Origin: Manihot esculenta | Taxonomy: Eukaryota; Streptophyta; Magnoliopsida; Malpighiales; Euphorbiaceae | NCBI RefSeq assembly: GCF_001659605.2 | Contig: NC_035164.2 | Location: 8,667,038-8,731,037 of the forward strand | Direction: 5' to 3' | DNA length: 64,000 bases | Shown here: one piece after another, positions 33,858 through 46,465 of the stretch | Layout of the letters: each line of letters opens with the position of its first letter | How positions within the stretch are numbered: the first letter of the stretch is position 1 | Translations under genes and position numbers: made by a program | Notes under the pieces: model-generated | The model's input: the letters and a program-made list of their open reading frames with translations, nothing else | What the model was told of the DNA's origin: nothing | Database searches by the model: none

Positions 33858-36800
33858 CTATCATCTTACCTCACTTCCTCCAGGTGAACTAGGCTTAGAT
33901 AATTGGAACATTGGGGCTACTGGTTCTACTGGTGGTGGAGGAGGTTGTAACATTCTCTGAGGTAGGGTTTACTAAACTTGGATACCAAAGAGGGTGAAAC
34001 ATGGTATACTGGGATGTGGAGGGTAAAAAAGAGGATAGGGCATAAAGGGGGATATGGTGATAACTAGGAACTCTGATGTACCTCTCATCGGGTTACTCTG
34101 CCCCCCTGGTAGGGTGGATACTGAGGTGAACAAATCTCGAGGCCTGAGTGCCTCCGTGAGACTCACCCATATCTCCTCCTAACCTGCTCATGCCAAAGCT
34201 ACCCTCTCTCTCTGCTCATCCCCTCTATTTCTCGCATAAATCCTGACATAGCACTCTGGACAAACTCCCTTCTACTCTCATCACTAGCCTTCTAGGTCCC
34301 TTGATGTACCTTCTCTGCTTAAACTATCTGACATTGCCCTTTGCAGAACAGGGAGATGAGCATCCATTCCTCATCCTCCAACGGAGCTCCTGTCAATCGA
34401 GCAGATCGACGAGTTCCTCTCTATCCTGTTTCTGAAAAGCACAACATCACACAAAACATCAAATGATCCATGTGAGACACATGAATCCTCAAACACATAT
34501 AGCTAACATATCAATATGCACATGCATTCTCATCATGGCATTTCACATCAGCATGCAAAATAAGACTACACATCTTATCCTAGTGGACATGATTTTACCT
34601 ATTGTGCTTCCCTTCCTATACCAGACAACACCTCTTTCCGATGTGGGATATCTCTAATCCTTGAACAAAGTTGCTCAACACACACGTACTCTTGAGGGGT
34701 TACCATCTCTGATACAATCTCGTACGACCCGGAACCGACCTACCCTCATAACGGTCCAACCACACTGGCACTAGATCCAATCGGCTTAAGGCCGCCGGGA
34801 CCCGTAGTTAGCCAACTATACTCTCTGTGTACCTTAATAAATCCCATACATGATACAAAACGACTCAACAATCCTGTAAAACTCTGTAGGCTTAACAACT
34901 GCTACTCAGATATGTCAATCTGAAATGACCCTCAGGGCCTACCAGGGACTACCACCTGCTGTGTTCAAGGGATTGAAATCCTTTTCATCTATAACACATT
35001 CCACTGGTATCTCATCAAAGCCATACATTAAGCCTACTCACACATTTCTCATCAAGAAACTTAAAACAGGATTCATGTACAAAGGGATAATCATACATCA
35101 CACTATAGCATAACACTAGGGAAAGCACTAGTCTATCCAGTATTTGACAGTACATATCCATACATTACAATTAATCTTTTAATTACATCATGTCCACTAT
35201 TCTATTACAAACATACATTCATGCATCTCCTTCCTCTTTACTCTTGCTGACTTTGACTTCTCACAGCTAATCTCAGAACCTGCAAAACTGGGGTTAAGGG
35301 AGTGGGATGAGCTCTAGAGCCCAGTGAGGAGGAACAGTACAACAATTCATACATTATATGCTCTCATGGAATGCATCACATCACAAACATATCATCTCAA
35401 GGATGAACTTGTCACCATAGCCCTCTACATACATAATAGTATGTCCGACTGTGCCAGGGGCGATTAGGCCACACCTGGACTTCTCTTAACTAATTCATAG
35501 CATAACATGACCAACTGTGCAGGGGCGATTAGGCCATCACCTGGACTTCTCTTTTCTCTGATCTGACAGCCCGGCTGTCTAACTCATAGTACCAGGAGCG
35601 ACCTGGACTATCCAGGGGCGACCTGGTATGGCTATCTCATGCCATATCTCATCTGATCTCATAGTATCTCAGCTGATATCAAGGGCTAGGGATCATTCAA
35701 TGTTCATCCACACAAATATCATCTTATGCAATGCAGCATATTCGTGAATTCTAATGCAACACAACCTAATATAAAACATGGCATTTTATGATGCATGGAT
35801 CATGCTGAAACATGTTATTTCTCAAGTTAAAACATTAAGTTAGTTCCACTCACCTGTAGCCTCTGCTTGGCTAACTCTGGGCTAACTAGCTCTGGACCAA
35901 CTCTAACTCTGAAGACTGCTAAACACCTCGTTTCCTCGGGTCCAATCCTACAATGGAGGACTCAGATGAGGTACCAAACATACTATTAATAACTCTTAAA
36001 CAACTTCCAGAACCCCTCTAAAACACCTCAAAACATGCATGCAAAACAAGCAAAGGAAGGCTGGACAGGGCACCTTCGGCAGCACCTTCGGCGGCCGAAT
36101 GTCTCCTCAGAGACGAAAGTCAGGCATGTTCGGCGGCCTAACTTGGACTTTCGGCGGCCGAACCTGAGTTCATCCATAACTCAGTTTCGTGCACAAGGAC
36201 GCCTGCCATCCCTCCATCACCTGCTCACCCTCAATACATGCATTTAACCCTCTCTAAAACTGCATAAACACTTTACTAACAAGCATAAAGGATTAAACAA
36301 CTTAAACTCCAACAAACACAACCATAACACAATCAACTTCTCCATAAACTCATCAAAACTAACCTAAGCATGCAACTCATGCATCTGCTTCCATAACCTC
36401 TTTAAAAGCTGTTAAAACTCATTAAAACAAACTTAAAGACTTCCCTTACCTCCTGAATCAGAAGAGGAACAACCTGAACACCGAACTCAGCACACTCCTC
36501 TTCACACTTTACCAAAACCTCACTTTTCTCTCTTTTTTCCCAAAACGTTCAAACCCTTTGCAAATGACCAACCCTCTGCATAAGCTGATAAAAAGCTTGC
36601 GATGAGTCAAGGAGACGTGGCCTCATCTCTGGTCATGATCTGGAGGTGAACACCTGGCCAAATCACGGACTGAGGAGCATGCACAACTTAGCCGACCACC
36701 CCTTTTCGGCTGCCGAAACTGCTGCAAAACCATGCAACTTTCGGGGGCCGAACTTAACCTTCGGGGCCGAACATTGGGCACTTTCGGCGGCCGAACTTAA

Positions 36801-38400
36801 CATTCGGGGGCCGAACCTGCAAATGTCCCCATGGTCTTTTCTCTTCAAACTCAATCCTTTTTATTTAAAAATCATTAAAATACTTAAAAATCTTTTAGAA
36901 AATCTTCACTCTACCCTTCTGAAACCTCCGACATCTCTCGAATTCCACCGGACGGTAAGAATTCCGATGCCTAGCTAGCCGGGTATTACATTCTTCCCCC
37001 CTTTAAGAACATTCGTCCTCGATGTTCACACAACAAACAATATGCAAAAAGAACAATTAAGGAAAGTCTAACACTTTCCTCTGCGAAGAGACACAGATAT
37101 TACTGGAGTCAAACTCCTGGGTGCTACAATTCCTGACTCTGCTGCGCTTACTGCTGAATCTGTGTCTATACTCTACACTGATTGCGTCTCACTGTTTCCA
37201 GTACCCAACTGACTTGGTTCTTTCATCTGATTACTGACTTTTCTCTTTCTTGACTCTTCTCATCTTTAGTCACACTAGTCTGGTTACACTAACCGTTACT
37301 TCGCTTTACTCAACCCAGTCAGAGGAGCCATACCTCTAAGGAAAAACTAGATGCCTTGCCTATAGTTTCAATGCTCTACTGACTTTAAACAAAAACGTCT
37401 TATGACCCCTCATAATCTACACATGCCCCGAACTGAACTTATATTACCGCACTTGGCCTCTATGCCGTGTTCTCTTAGAAGCTACACACTTTAGTAATAA
37501 TGGGCATGCTTCTCTATTTTTTCTGAACTATTCTACCTTTTGCTGAGCCTCTGATCCTTGCCCGCCTTTCTTCTTCTTTTCTATACTGGTTTTTTGTTTC
37601 TTTAACTCCTTTCTAACTCTCAACAACTAGTTCCCAACTCTAAGATCTATCATGGAGGATACACAGCTCCTCCCGTAGTCTCCCAGAGCATCATCCTGTG
37701 TGGGAACACCTGTCCTTGGTAGTGATTTTGTTTAACTGCTCACAGTCGTTACAAAATCTCAAAGTTTCATCCTTCGTTTCTCACACCGACACTGGAACAT
37801 TCCAGGGTGAGGTACTAAGTCGAATGTACCTTTCTCTACCAAGCTCCTATCATACTCTGATCATGCTCTCTCTCTTTCTCTGTAGGTGCCATCCTGTAGG
37901 GTAGAAGAAGAAAATGGTTCCGCGTCCAGACACCACTCATTCCATACTCTGACTCCCTAACAGATGGTAAACCTGACAGCTCATCTGGGAACCATTTAGA
38001 ACTTACTACTACGGGTATTGAGGCTAATTCCCCGATCTGACTACTAAACTCACTCACACGAGCTAGAACCTCTGATAACCTTTCCTGTGTACCTATGAGC
38101 CTGCTGGGCTGACACCAAACCTCTAGGCACCTATACTCTGTCCCTTCCAAGGACTATTTCTGATCCATCCTAGCCTCTGAACTCTCCTACCTTGTTCTCT
38201 AAGGACAAAACATACTCTGATCATGCTCTCTCTCTTTCTCTGTAGGTGCCATCCTGTAGGGTAGAAGGAAAGAAATGGTTCGCGTCCAGACACCACTTCT
38301 ATTCCATACTCTGACTCCCTAACAGATGGTAAACCTGACAGCTCATCTGGGAAACCATTTAGAACTTACTATCTACGGGTATTGAGGCTAATCCCCGATC
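33858..38400. other. Low-quality segment with duplicated edges (probable gap fill)
   Basis: Compared with the other two units this stretch lacks single bases every few dozen bases, often in homopolymers. At its left edge about 330 bp (33527-33857) are repeated at 33858 onward. At its right edge about 350 bp (from 37850) are repeated from 38210. Between them it carries LTR copy 2 and parts of two internal regions. This is the pattern of an uncorrected long read placed in a gap without trimming. Confidence 0.8.
34720..36990 (-). repeat. D LTR copy 2 (about 2271 bp, indel-ridden)
   Basis: Starts CGTACGACCCGGAACCG where the intact copies have TGTAACGACCCGGAAACCGG, and ends GGGTATTACA. It has the same features as the other D LTRs with many one-base losses. 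It carries T at 34979 like copy 1, but G at 35620 like copy 3. Confidence 0.8.
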
Positions 38401-39909
38401 TGACTACTAAACTCACTCACACGAGCTAGAACCCTCTGATAACCTTTCCTGTGTACCTATGAGCCTGCTGGGCTGACACCAAACCTCTAGGCACCTATAC
38501 TCTGTCCCTTCCAAGGACTATTTCTGATCCATCCTAGCCTCTGAACTCTCCTACCTTGTCTCTACGGACACAGGTAGTACAATGAGTAAGTAGCCAATCC
38601 GCCCTAGAATGACATCAAATAGTCAACTCTAGAACCATAAGGTCAGCTGGATAACTTCTACTCACTACAACTCTAAACTGATCTGATTAACTGACTCTGC
38701 TTCAGATGGATCGTACCCGGGTCCATTAACCCAGAGAAAACACTCTAAGCCTAGAAGTCATCAAACCCACTCTAGTAACAGCTCACTAAGCCACAAGGAA
38801 GTAAAAACATGCGGGTTCAAAACAAACAGCATATACATCCGAACATCCACAAGTGAACATACTTGATGTCACTGTGTTCAATGTGATAGCTTCCGACTGA
38901 GTCAGGGTGAAGATCCGAGCTAAAGCTAACGGAACTTCCCTCGGGAATTTACTAATGGAAAAGCTAACCCTTTCCTCTGCCTCAATTACCACCTAATCCC
39001 AGACTAAACTGAAATCTCCTCCTGAACTTACTCTTAATCTTACTCTTTTCTTTCTCTGTTCTATTCTAGTTTACTTATTCTTCTCTTTTCCTTCGTCTGC
39101 TCACTTTCACTTACCCTTTTATTCTTTTCGTACTCTTCTATTTCGTACTCTATTCTCTGCCTTATTTCTTTTCCTTGAGGGCTGCACTCGGAGATGAGAG
39201 ATCACTCTCCCTATACCTGGATAAAAGCTAAGGCCATAGCATCTCATAGCAACACCCTCGAGCATCTTTCCTAGCTCACTAACCACTAACTACTAGTCAT
39301 CTGGCTTTTACCATCTCACTTATGCTACTGGTACCATCCTACAGAGAAGACTAGAAATGATGGGTATAAACACCATTTCTATCTCTCATTGAACTCTCTT
39401 AGCAGGTAGTAAACCTGATGACTTGTCTGGGTCAAAATCCAAAACTTTTCTTTAACTGCGGGCACTAAAATTAATTCCCCTCCTAATCTATTTAACTGCT
39501 ATGCTCTCTGACACAAGCAAGAAACCTCTCCTGAACAGCTTAAGAGCCTATAGGGTTGATATCGAATTCCAGGCCTCTCTATATTGTCCCCTCAACAAAC
39601 TACCTGTGATCCATCCTGATCTCTAAGCATGACTACTCTGCCTATCGAAAACAATACTATGAGTAGCTAGCCCATCCACCCCTAGAATGACATCAAACAG
39701 TCACTCTAGAACCACTAGGTCAGCTGGAAGGCACCTACTCAAAATTCGCATTAAACTCTAATGGCAGACTGACTCTGCCACTGATGGATCACACTTGTCT
39801 ATTGACTCAAAGAGGACATTTTAATCCCAGAAGTTATCAAACCCCTACTCTCTATAGCTCTCAAAGCACTAAGGAAAGCGAAACATCAGAGTCTTTAATA
39901 ACAGACACA
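36991..39909 (-). pseudogene. D copy 2 internal: polypurine tract and decayed pol blocks
   Basis: Same content as copy 3 internal, but about 340 bp longer because the segment around 37850-38207 is repeated from 38210. From about 38400 on it matches copy 3 at an offset of 6556. The remnant reading ARIFTLTQSEAITLNT (protease start) is at 38786-38992. Confidence 0.7.
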
Positions 39910-41292
39910 TCAAAACATATGGAAGTGAAAAGTACCTGTCACCGCCATGTCTGATGTGTAGGCCTCTTGCTGTGTCAAAGCGAAGATCCGTGCTGGTACT
40001 GATGGACCTTCATCTGGGGAACTTGTGAAAGAAGGAGTGATTTCGCTCCCTCTGCCTCTGCCCAAAGTCATAGCTAGAGCTCCTGGTTGCGTCACTCTGT
40101 TTGAGGCTGTCTGCTGGGACTGTGTTATCAATGTCACAGTGGAACACTCACGTGCTATGTGTCCCTCCTGTCCACACCTGAAACATGCTGTTGTCCCCAC
40201 TAAACAGACTCCCTTGTGCATCCTACCGCACCTCGGACATTTGGAGTTGTTCAAACCAGAGCTCAATCCCTCACCTATTCCCAGACCAGACTTGATCTGC
40301 TTCCAGAACTTGTTCTTCTTTGATCGTCTGAGGCCTCTACCTCCCTTCTTCCTTTCTATACCAGCCTCGTGCAGAGGGGAGAGATTCACATCACTTGTCC
40401 CTACAAGTTTGGCACTAGCTTCTCTCTTCTGTGCCATAGCTACTATATCATGGAACCTCTGCCTTGCGATATCTAGAAAAGTCCCTTCGGCAAACTCTGT
40501 TGTAAACTGCTCCCAGGATAAGCTTCCTACCCTCGGGTTCACATACTGGGTAAACCATTCCCTCGCTTTTTCACATTTCAATGTGACCCCTGCCATCTGA
40601 ATGGCTCTACTCTCACTGACTCCCAACTCATCGGTTATCAGCTTAACCATTCTAAGATACTCAACAGGGTCATCACCAGTCTCAAACTTAGGGCCATCTA
40701 ACCTCAAATAATCTATCATCTTTACCTCACTTCCTCCAGGTGAACTAGGCTTAGATAATTGGACAATTGGGGCTACTGGTTCTACTGGTGGTGGAGGAGG
40801 TGTAACATTCTCTGAGGTAGGGTTTACTAAACTTGGATAACCAAAGAAGGGTGGAAACATGGTATACTGGGGATGTGGAGGGTAAAAAGGAGGATAGGGC
40901 ATAAAGGTGGGATATGGGTGATAACTAGGAAACTCTGATGTACCTCTCATCGGGTACTCTGCCCCCCACTGGTAGGGTGGATACTGAGGTGGAACAAATC
41001 TCGAGGCCTGAGTGCCTCCGTGAGACTCACCCATATCTCCTCCTAACCTGCTCATGCCAAAGCTACCCTCTCTACTCTGCTCATCCTCCTCTATTTCTCG
41101 CATAAATCCTGACATAGCACTCTGGACAACTCCCCTTCTACTCTCATCACTAGACCTTCTAGGGTCCCTTGATGTACCTTCTCTGCTTAAACTATCTGAC
41201 ATTGCCCTTTGCAGAACAGGGAGATGAGCATCCATATCCTCATCCTCCAACGGAGCTCCTGTCAATCGAGCAGATCGACGAGTTCCTCTCAT
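39910..41292 (-). CDS. gag: D copy 2 Gag (460 codons from the conserved start)
   Basis: The start [10 protein letters not shown] at 41292 is chosen by homology and follows TTTTCAG closely. The frame also opens 24 codons upstream. Order: charged N-terminus, Pro/Tyr-rich segment (YPPYQWG ... PYPPFYPPHPQY), Gag core from KMIDYLRLDGPKF, two zinc knuckles (CPRCGRMHKGVC and [14 protein letters not shown]), then ARIFALTQQEAYTSD of the protease start and a stop. Relative to C, about 63 residues of the core (C residues 284-346) are missing in frame. The protein is identical to copy 3 as translated. It may act with enzymes supplied by relatives such as C. Confidence 0.75.
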   Translation of the reverse strand: MRGTRRSARLTGAPLEDEDMDAHLPVLQRAMSDSLSREGTSRDPRRSSDESRRGVVQSAMSGFMREIEEDEQSREGSFGMSRLGGDMGESHGGTQASRFVPPQYPPYQWGAEYPMRGTSEFPSYHPYPTFMPYPPFYPPHPQYTMFPPFFGYPSLVNPTSENVTPPPPPVEPVAPIVQLSKPSSPGGSEVKMIDYLRLDGPKFETGDDPVEYLRMVKLITDELGVSESRAIQMAGVTLKCEKAREWFTQYVNPRVGSLSWEQFTTEFAEGTFLDIARQRFHDIVAMAQKREASAKLVGTSDVNLSPLHEAGIERKKGGRGLRRSKKNKFWKQIKSGLGIGEGLSSGLNNSKCPRCGRMHKGVCLVGTTACFRCGQEGHIARECSTVTLITQSQQTASNRVTQPGALAMTLGRGRGSEITPSFTSSPDEGPSVPARIFALTQQEAYTSDMAVTGTFHFHMF

Positions 41293-41570
41293 CCTGTTTC
41301 TGAAAAGCACAACATCACACAAAACATCAAATGATCCATGTGAGAACACATGAATCCTCAACACATATAGCTAACATATCAATAATGCACATGCATCTCA
41401 TCATGGCATTTCACATCAGCATGCAAAATAAGACTACACATCTTATCCTAGTGGACATGATTTTACCTATTGTGCTTCCCTTCCTATACCAGACAACACC
41501 TCTTTCCGATGTGGGATATCTCTAATCCTTGAACAAAGTTGCTCAACACACCGTACTCTTGAGGCCCTAT

Positions 41571-41582
41571 GCTCTGATACCA
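41571..41582 (-). other. D copy 2 primer-binding site
   Basis: Sense TGGTATCAGAGC, initiator Met tRNA type, three bases from LTR copy 3. Confidence 0.75.
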
Positions 41583-41585
41583 ATC

Positions 41586-43884
41586 TGTAACGACCCGGAA
41601 ACCGGTACCCCTCAGTAACGGTCCGAACCATCACTGGCACTAGGATCCAGATCGGCTTAAGGCCGCCGGGACCCGTAGTTAGCCAACTATACTCTCTGTG
41701 TACCTGATAAATCCCATACATGATACAAAACGACTCAACAATCCTGTAAAACTCTGTAGGCTTAACAACTGCTACTCAGATATGTCAATCTGAAATGACC
41801 CTCAGGGCCTATACCAGGGACTACCACCTGCTGTGGTTCAAGGGATTGAAACCCTTTTCATCTATAACACATTCCACTGGTATCTCATCAAAGCCATACA
41901 TTAAGCCTACTCACACATTTCTCATCAAGAAACGTAAAACAGGATTCATGTACAAAGGGATAGATCATACATCACACTATAGCAATAACACTAGGGAAAG
42001 CACTAGTCTATCCAGTATTTGACAGTACATATCCATACATTACAATTAATCTTTTAATTACATCATGTCCACTATTCTATTACAAACATACATTCATGCA
42101 TCTCCTTCCTCTTTACTCTTGCTGACTTTGACTTCTCACAGCTAATCTCAGAACCTGCAAAACTGGGGTTAAGGGAGTGGGATGAGCTCTAGAGCCCAGT
42201 GAGGAGGAACAGTACAACAATTCATACATTATATGCTCTCATGGAATGCATCACATCACAAACATATCATCTCAAGGATGAACTTGTCACCATAGCCCTC
42301 TACATACATAATAGTATGTCCGACTGTGCCAGGGGCGATTAGGCCACACCTGGACTTCTCTTAACTAATTCATAGCATAACATGACCAACTGTGCCAGGG
42401 GCGATTAGGCCATCACCTGGACTTCTCTTTTCTCTGATCTGACAGCCCGGCTGTCTAACTCATAGTACCAGGAGCGACCTGGACTATCCAGGGGCGACCT
42501 GGTATGGCTATCTCATGCCATATCTCATCTGATCTCATAGTATCTCAGCTGATATCAAGGGCTAGGGATCATTCAATGTTCATCCACACAAATATCATCT
42601 TATGCAATGCAGCATATTCGTGAATTCTAATGCAACACAACCTAATATAAAACATGGCATTTTATGATGCATGGATCATGCTGAAACATGTTATTTCTCA
42701 AGTTAAAACATTAAGTTAGTTCCACTCACCTGTAGCCTCTGCTTGGCTAACTCTGGGCTAACTAGCTCTGGACCAACTCTAACTCTGAAGACTGCTAAAC
42801 ACCTCGTTTCCTCGGGTCCAATCCTACAATGGAGGACTCAGATGAGGTACCAAACATACTATTAATAACTCTTAAACAACTTCCCAGAACCCCTCTAAAA
42901 CACCTCAAAACATGCATGCAAAACAAGCAAAGGAAGGCTGGACAGGGCACCTTCGGCAGCACCTTCGGCGGCCGAATGTCTCCTCCAGAGACGAAAGTCA
43001 GGCATGTTCGGCGGCCTAACTTGGACTTTCGGCGGCCGAACCTGAGTTCATCCATAACTCAGTTTCGTGCACAAGGACGCCTGCCAGTCCCTCCATCACC
43101 TGCTCAGCCCTCAATACATGCATTTAACCCCTCTAAAACATGCATAAACACTTTAACAAGCATAAAGGAGCTTAAAACAACTTAAACTCCAACAAAACAA
43201 CAAACATAACACATAATCAAACTTCTCCATAAACTCATCAAAACTAACCTAAGCATGCAACTCATGCATCTGCTTCCATAACCTCTTTAAAAAGCTGTTA
43301 AAACTCATTAAAACAAACTTAAAGACTTCCCTTACCTCCTGAAATCAGAAGAGGAACAACCTGAACACCGAACTCAGCAACTCCTCTTCACACTTTACCA
43401 AAACCTCACTTTTCTCTCTTTTTTTCCAAAACGTTCAAACCCTTTGCAAATGACCAACCCTCTGCATAAGCTGATAAAAAGCTTGCAGATGAGTCAAGGG
43501 AGACGTGGCCTCATCTCTGGTCATGATCTGGAGGTGAACACCTGGCCAAATCACGGACTGAGGAGCATGCACAACTTAGCCGACCACCCCAGTTTCGGCT
43601 GCCGAAACTGCATGCAAAACCATGCAACTTTCGGGGGCCGAACTTAACCTTCGGGGGCCGAACATTGGGCACTTTCGGCGGCCGAACTTAACATTCGGGG
43701 GCCGAACCTGGCAAATGTCCCCATGGTCTTTTCTCTTCAAAACTCAATCCTTTTTATTTAAAAATCATTAAAATACTTAAAAATCTTTTAGAAAATCTTC
43801 ACTCTACCCTTCTAGAAACCTCCGACATCCTCGAATTCCACCGGACGGTAAGAATTCCGATGCCTGAGCTAGCCGGGTATTACA
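41586..43884 (-). repeat. D LTR copy 3 (2299 bp)
   Basis: Same length and layout as copies 1 and 4. Diagnostic bases: C at 41852 and G at 42496, a combination not found in either outer LTR. Confidence 0.9.
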
Positions 43885-43922
43885 TTCTTCCCCCCTTTAA
43901 GAACATTCGTCCTCGAATGTTC
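43885..43922 (-). other. D copy 3 polypurine tract and hairpin
   Basis: Sense inverted repeat GAACATTCG/CGAATGTTC (43922-43901), then CTTAAAGGGGGGAAGAA next to the LTR. Confidence 0.8.
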
Positions 43923-44559
43923 ACACAACAAACACATATGCAAAAAGAACAATTAAGGAAAGTCTAACACTTTCCTCTGCGAAGAGACACAGATATTACT
44001 TGAGTCAAACTCCTGGGTGCTACAATTCCTGACTCTGCTGACGCTTAACTGCTGAATCTGTGTCTATACTCTACACTGATTGCGTCTCACTGTTTCCAGT
44101 ACCCAACTGACTTGGTTCTTTCATCTGATTACTGACTTTTCTCTTTCTTTGACTCTTCTCATCTTTAGTCACACTAGTCTGGTTACACTAACCGTTACTT
44201 CGCTTTACTCAACCCAGTCAGAGGAGCCATACCTCTAAGGAAAAACTAGATGCCTTGCCTATAGTTTCAATGCTCTACTGACTTTAAAACAAAAACGTCT
44301 TATGACACCTCATAATCATACGGACATGCCCCGAAACTGAACTTATATTACCGCACTTGGCCTCTATGCCGTGTTCTCTTAGAAGCTACACCATTTAGTA
44401 GATAATGGGCATGCTTCTCTATTTTTTCTGAACTATTCTACACTTTTGCTGAGCACTCTGATCCTTGCCCGCCTTTCTTCTTCTTTTCTATACTGGTTTT
44501 TGTTTTCTTTAACTCTCTTTCTAACTCTCAACAACTAGTTCCCAACTCTAAGATCTATC

Positions 44560-45548
44560 ATGGAGGATACACAGCTCCTCCTCGTAGTCTCCACAGAGCA
44601 TCAATCCTGTGTGGGAACACCTGTCCTTGGTAGTGATTTTGTTTAACTGCTCACAGTCGTTACAAAATCTCAAAGTTTCATCCTTCGTTTCTCACACCGA
44701 CACTGGAACATTCCAGGGTGAGGTACTAAGTCGAATGTAACCTTTCTCTACCAAGCTTTCCTATCATACTCTGATCATGCTCTCTCTCTTTCTCTGTAGG
44801 TGCCATCCTGTAGGGTAGAAGGAAAGAAATGGTTCCGCGTCCAGACACCACTTCTATTCCATACTCTGACTCCCTAACAGATGGTAAACCTGACAGCTCA
44901 TCTGGGAAACCATTTAGAACTTACTATCTACGGGTATTGAGGCTAATTCCCCGATCTGACTACTAAACTCACTCACACGAGCTAGAACCCTCTGATAACC
45001 TTTCCTGTGTACCTATGAGCCTGCTGGGCTGACACCAAACCTCTAGGCACCTATACTCTGTCCCTTCCAAGGACTATTTCTGATCCATCCTAGCCTCTGA
45101 ACTCTCCTACCTTGTCTCTACGGACACAGGTAGTACAATGAGTAAGTAGCCAATCCGCCCTAGAATGACATCAAATAGTCAACTCTAGAACCATAAGGTC
45201 AGCTGGATAACTTCTACTCACTACAACTCTAAACTGATCTGATTAACTGACTCTGCTTCAGATGGATCGTACCCGGGTCCATTAACCCAGAGAAAACACT
45301 CTAAGCCTAGAAGTCATCAAACCCACTCTAGTAACAGCTCACTAAGCCACAAGGAAGTAAAAACATGCGGGTTCAAAACAAACAGCATATACATCCGAAC
45401 ATCCACAAGTGAACATACTTGATGTCACTGTGTTCAATGTGATAGCTTCCGACTGAGTCAGGGTGAAGATCCGAGCTAAAGCTAACGGAACTTCCCTCGG
45501 GAATTTACTAATGGAAAAGCTAACCCTTTCCTCTGCCTCAATTACCAC
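44560..45548 (-). pseudogene. D decayed protease/RT-start block, distal copy
   Basis: Line-by-line similarity to C from [11 protein letters not shown] (here ARIFTLTQSEA, 45342-45548) through the protease and linker to the RT palm start (about 44580-44760, matching the C stretch around [11 protein letters not shown]). Many stops and indels are present. The RT active site, RNase H and integrase do not follow; the polypurine tract comes next. This sits downstream of a second copy of the same region. Confidence 0.65.
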
Positions 45549-45830
45549 CTAATCCCAGACTAAACTGAAATCTCCTCCTGAACTTACTCTTAATCTTACT
45601 CTTTTCTTTCTCTGTTCTATTCTAGTTTACTTATTCTTCTCTTTTCCTTCGTCTGCTCACTTTCACTTACCCTTTTATTCTTTTCGTACTCTTCTATTTC
45701 GTACTCTATTCTCTGCCTTATTTCTTTTCCTTGAGGGCTGCACTCGGAGATGAGAGATCACTCTCCCTATACCTGGATAAAAGCTAAGGCCATAGCATCT
45801 CATAGCAACACCCTCGAGCATCTTTCCTAG
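45549..45830 (-). other. Pyrimidine-rich spacer between the two decayed pol blocks of D
   Basis: On the + strand a run of TTCTTTTC/CTTTCTCTG text; no similarity to the polyprotein is visible and there is no ORF. On the sense strand it is purine-rich, possibly a relic of a second polypurine-like tract at a fusion point. Confidence 0.4.
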
Positions 45831-46465
45831 CTCACTAACCACTAACTACTAGTCATCTGGCTTTTACCATCTCACTTATGCTACTGGTACCATCCTACAG
45901 AGAAGACTAGAAATGATGGGTATAAACACCATTTCTATCTCTCATTGAACTCTCTTAGCAGGTAGTAAACCTGATGACTTGTCTGGGTCAAAATCCAAAA
46001 CTTTTCTTTAACTGCGGGCACTAAAATTAATTCCCCTCCTAATCTATTTAACTGCTATGCTCTCTGACACAAGCAAGAAACCTCTCCTGAACAGCTTAAG
46101 AGCCTATAGGGTTGATATCGAATTCCAGGCCTCTCTATATTGTCCCCTCAACAAACTACCTGTGATCCATCCTGATCTCTAAGCATGACTACTCTGCCTA
46201 TCGAAAACAATACTATGAGTAGCTAGCCCATCCACCCCTAGAATGACATCAAACAGTCACTCTAGAACCACTAGGTCAGCTGGAAGGCACCTACTCAAAA
46301 TTCGCATTAAACTCTAATGGCAGACTGACTCTGCCACTGATGGATCACACTTGTCTATTGACTCAAAGAGGACATTTTAATCCCAGAAGTTATCAAACCC
46401 CTACTCTCTATAGCTCTCAAAGCACTAAGGAAAGCGAAACATCAGAGTCTTTAATAACAGACACA
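45831..46465 (-). pseudogene. D decayed protease/RT-start block, proximal copy
   Basis: Follows Gag directly in sense. It resembles the C region from the protease (matching [20 protein letters not shown] at about 46200-46290) to the pre-RT segment (about 45880-46070), with stops and losses. It is more decayed than and different in sequence from the distal block, so the duplication is old relative to the array, or the two blocks came from different parents. Confidence 0.55.

Noticed and set aside
33561..34166. Two short - strand Gag-like ORFs (33561-33845 and 33972-34166) as separate genes
   Set aside because: They are the same Gag N-terminal segment seen twice because of the duplicated edge of the low-quality segment.
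34720..36990. Reading LTR copy 2 as an old, decayed LTR
   Set aside because: Its changes are almost all one-base losses limited to one block with duplicated edges, while flanking copies are nearly identical. An assembly fault explains it better.
40025..40600. 191-codon + strand ORF (also at 32835-33410 and 46581-47156)
   Set aside because: It lies wholly antisense to D gag, which has zinc knuckles and family-wide homology. Its repetition only reflects the array.
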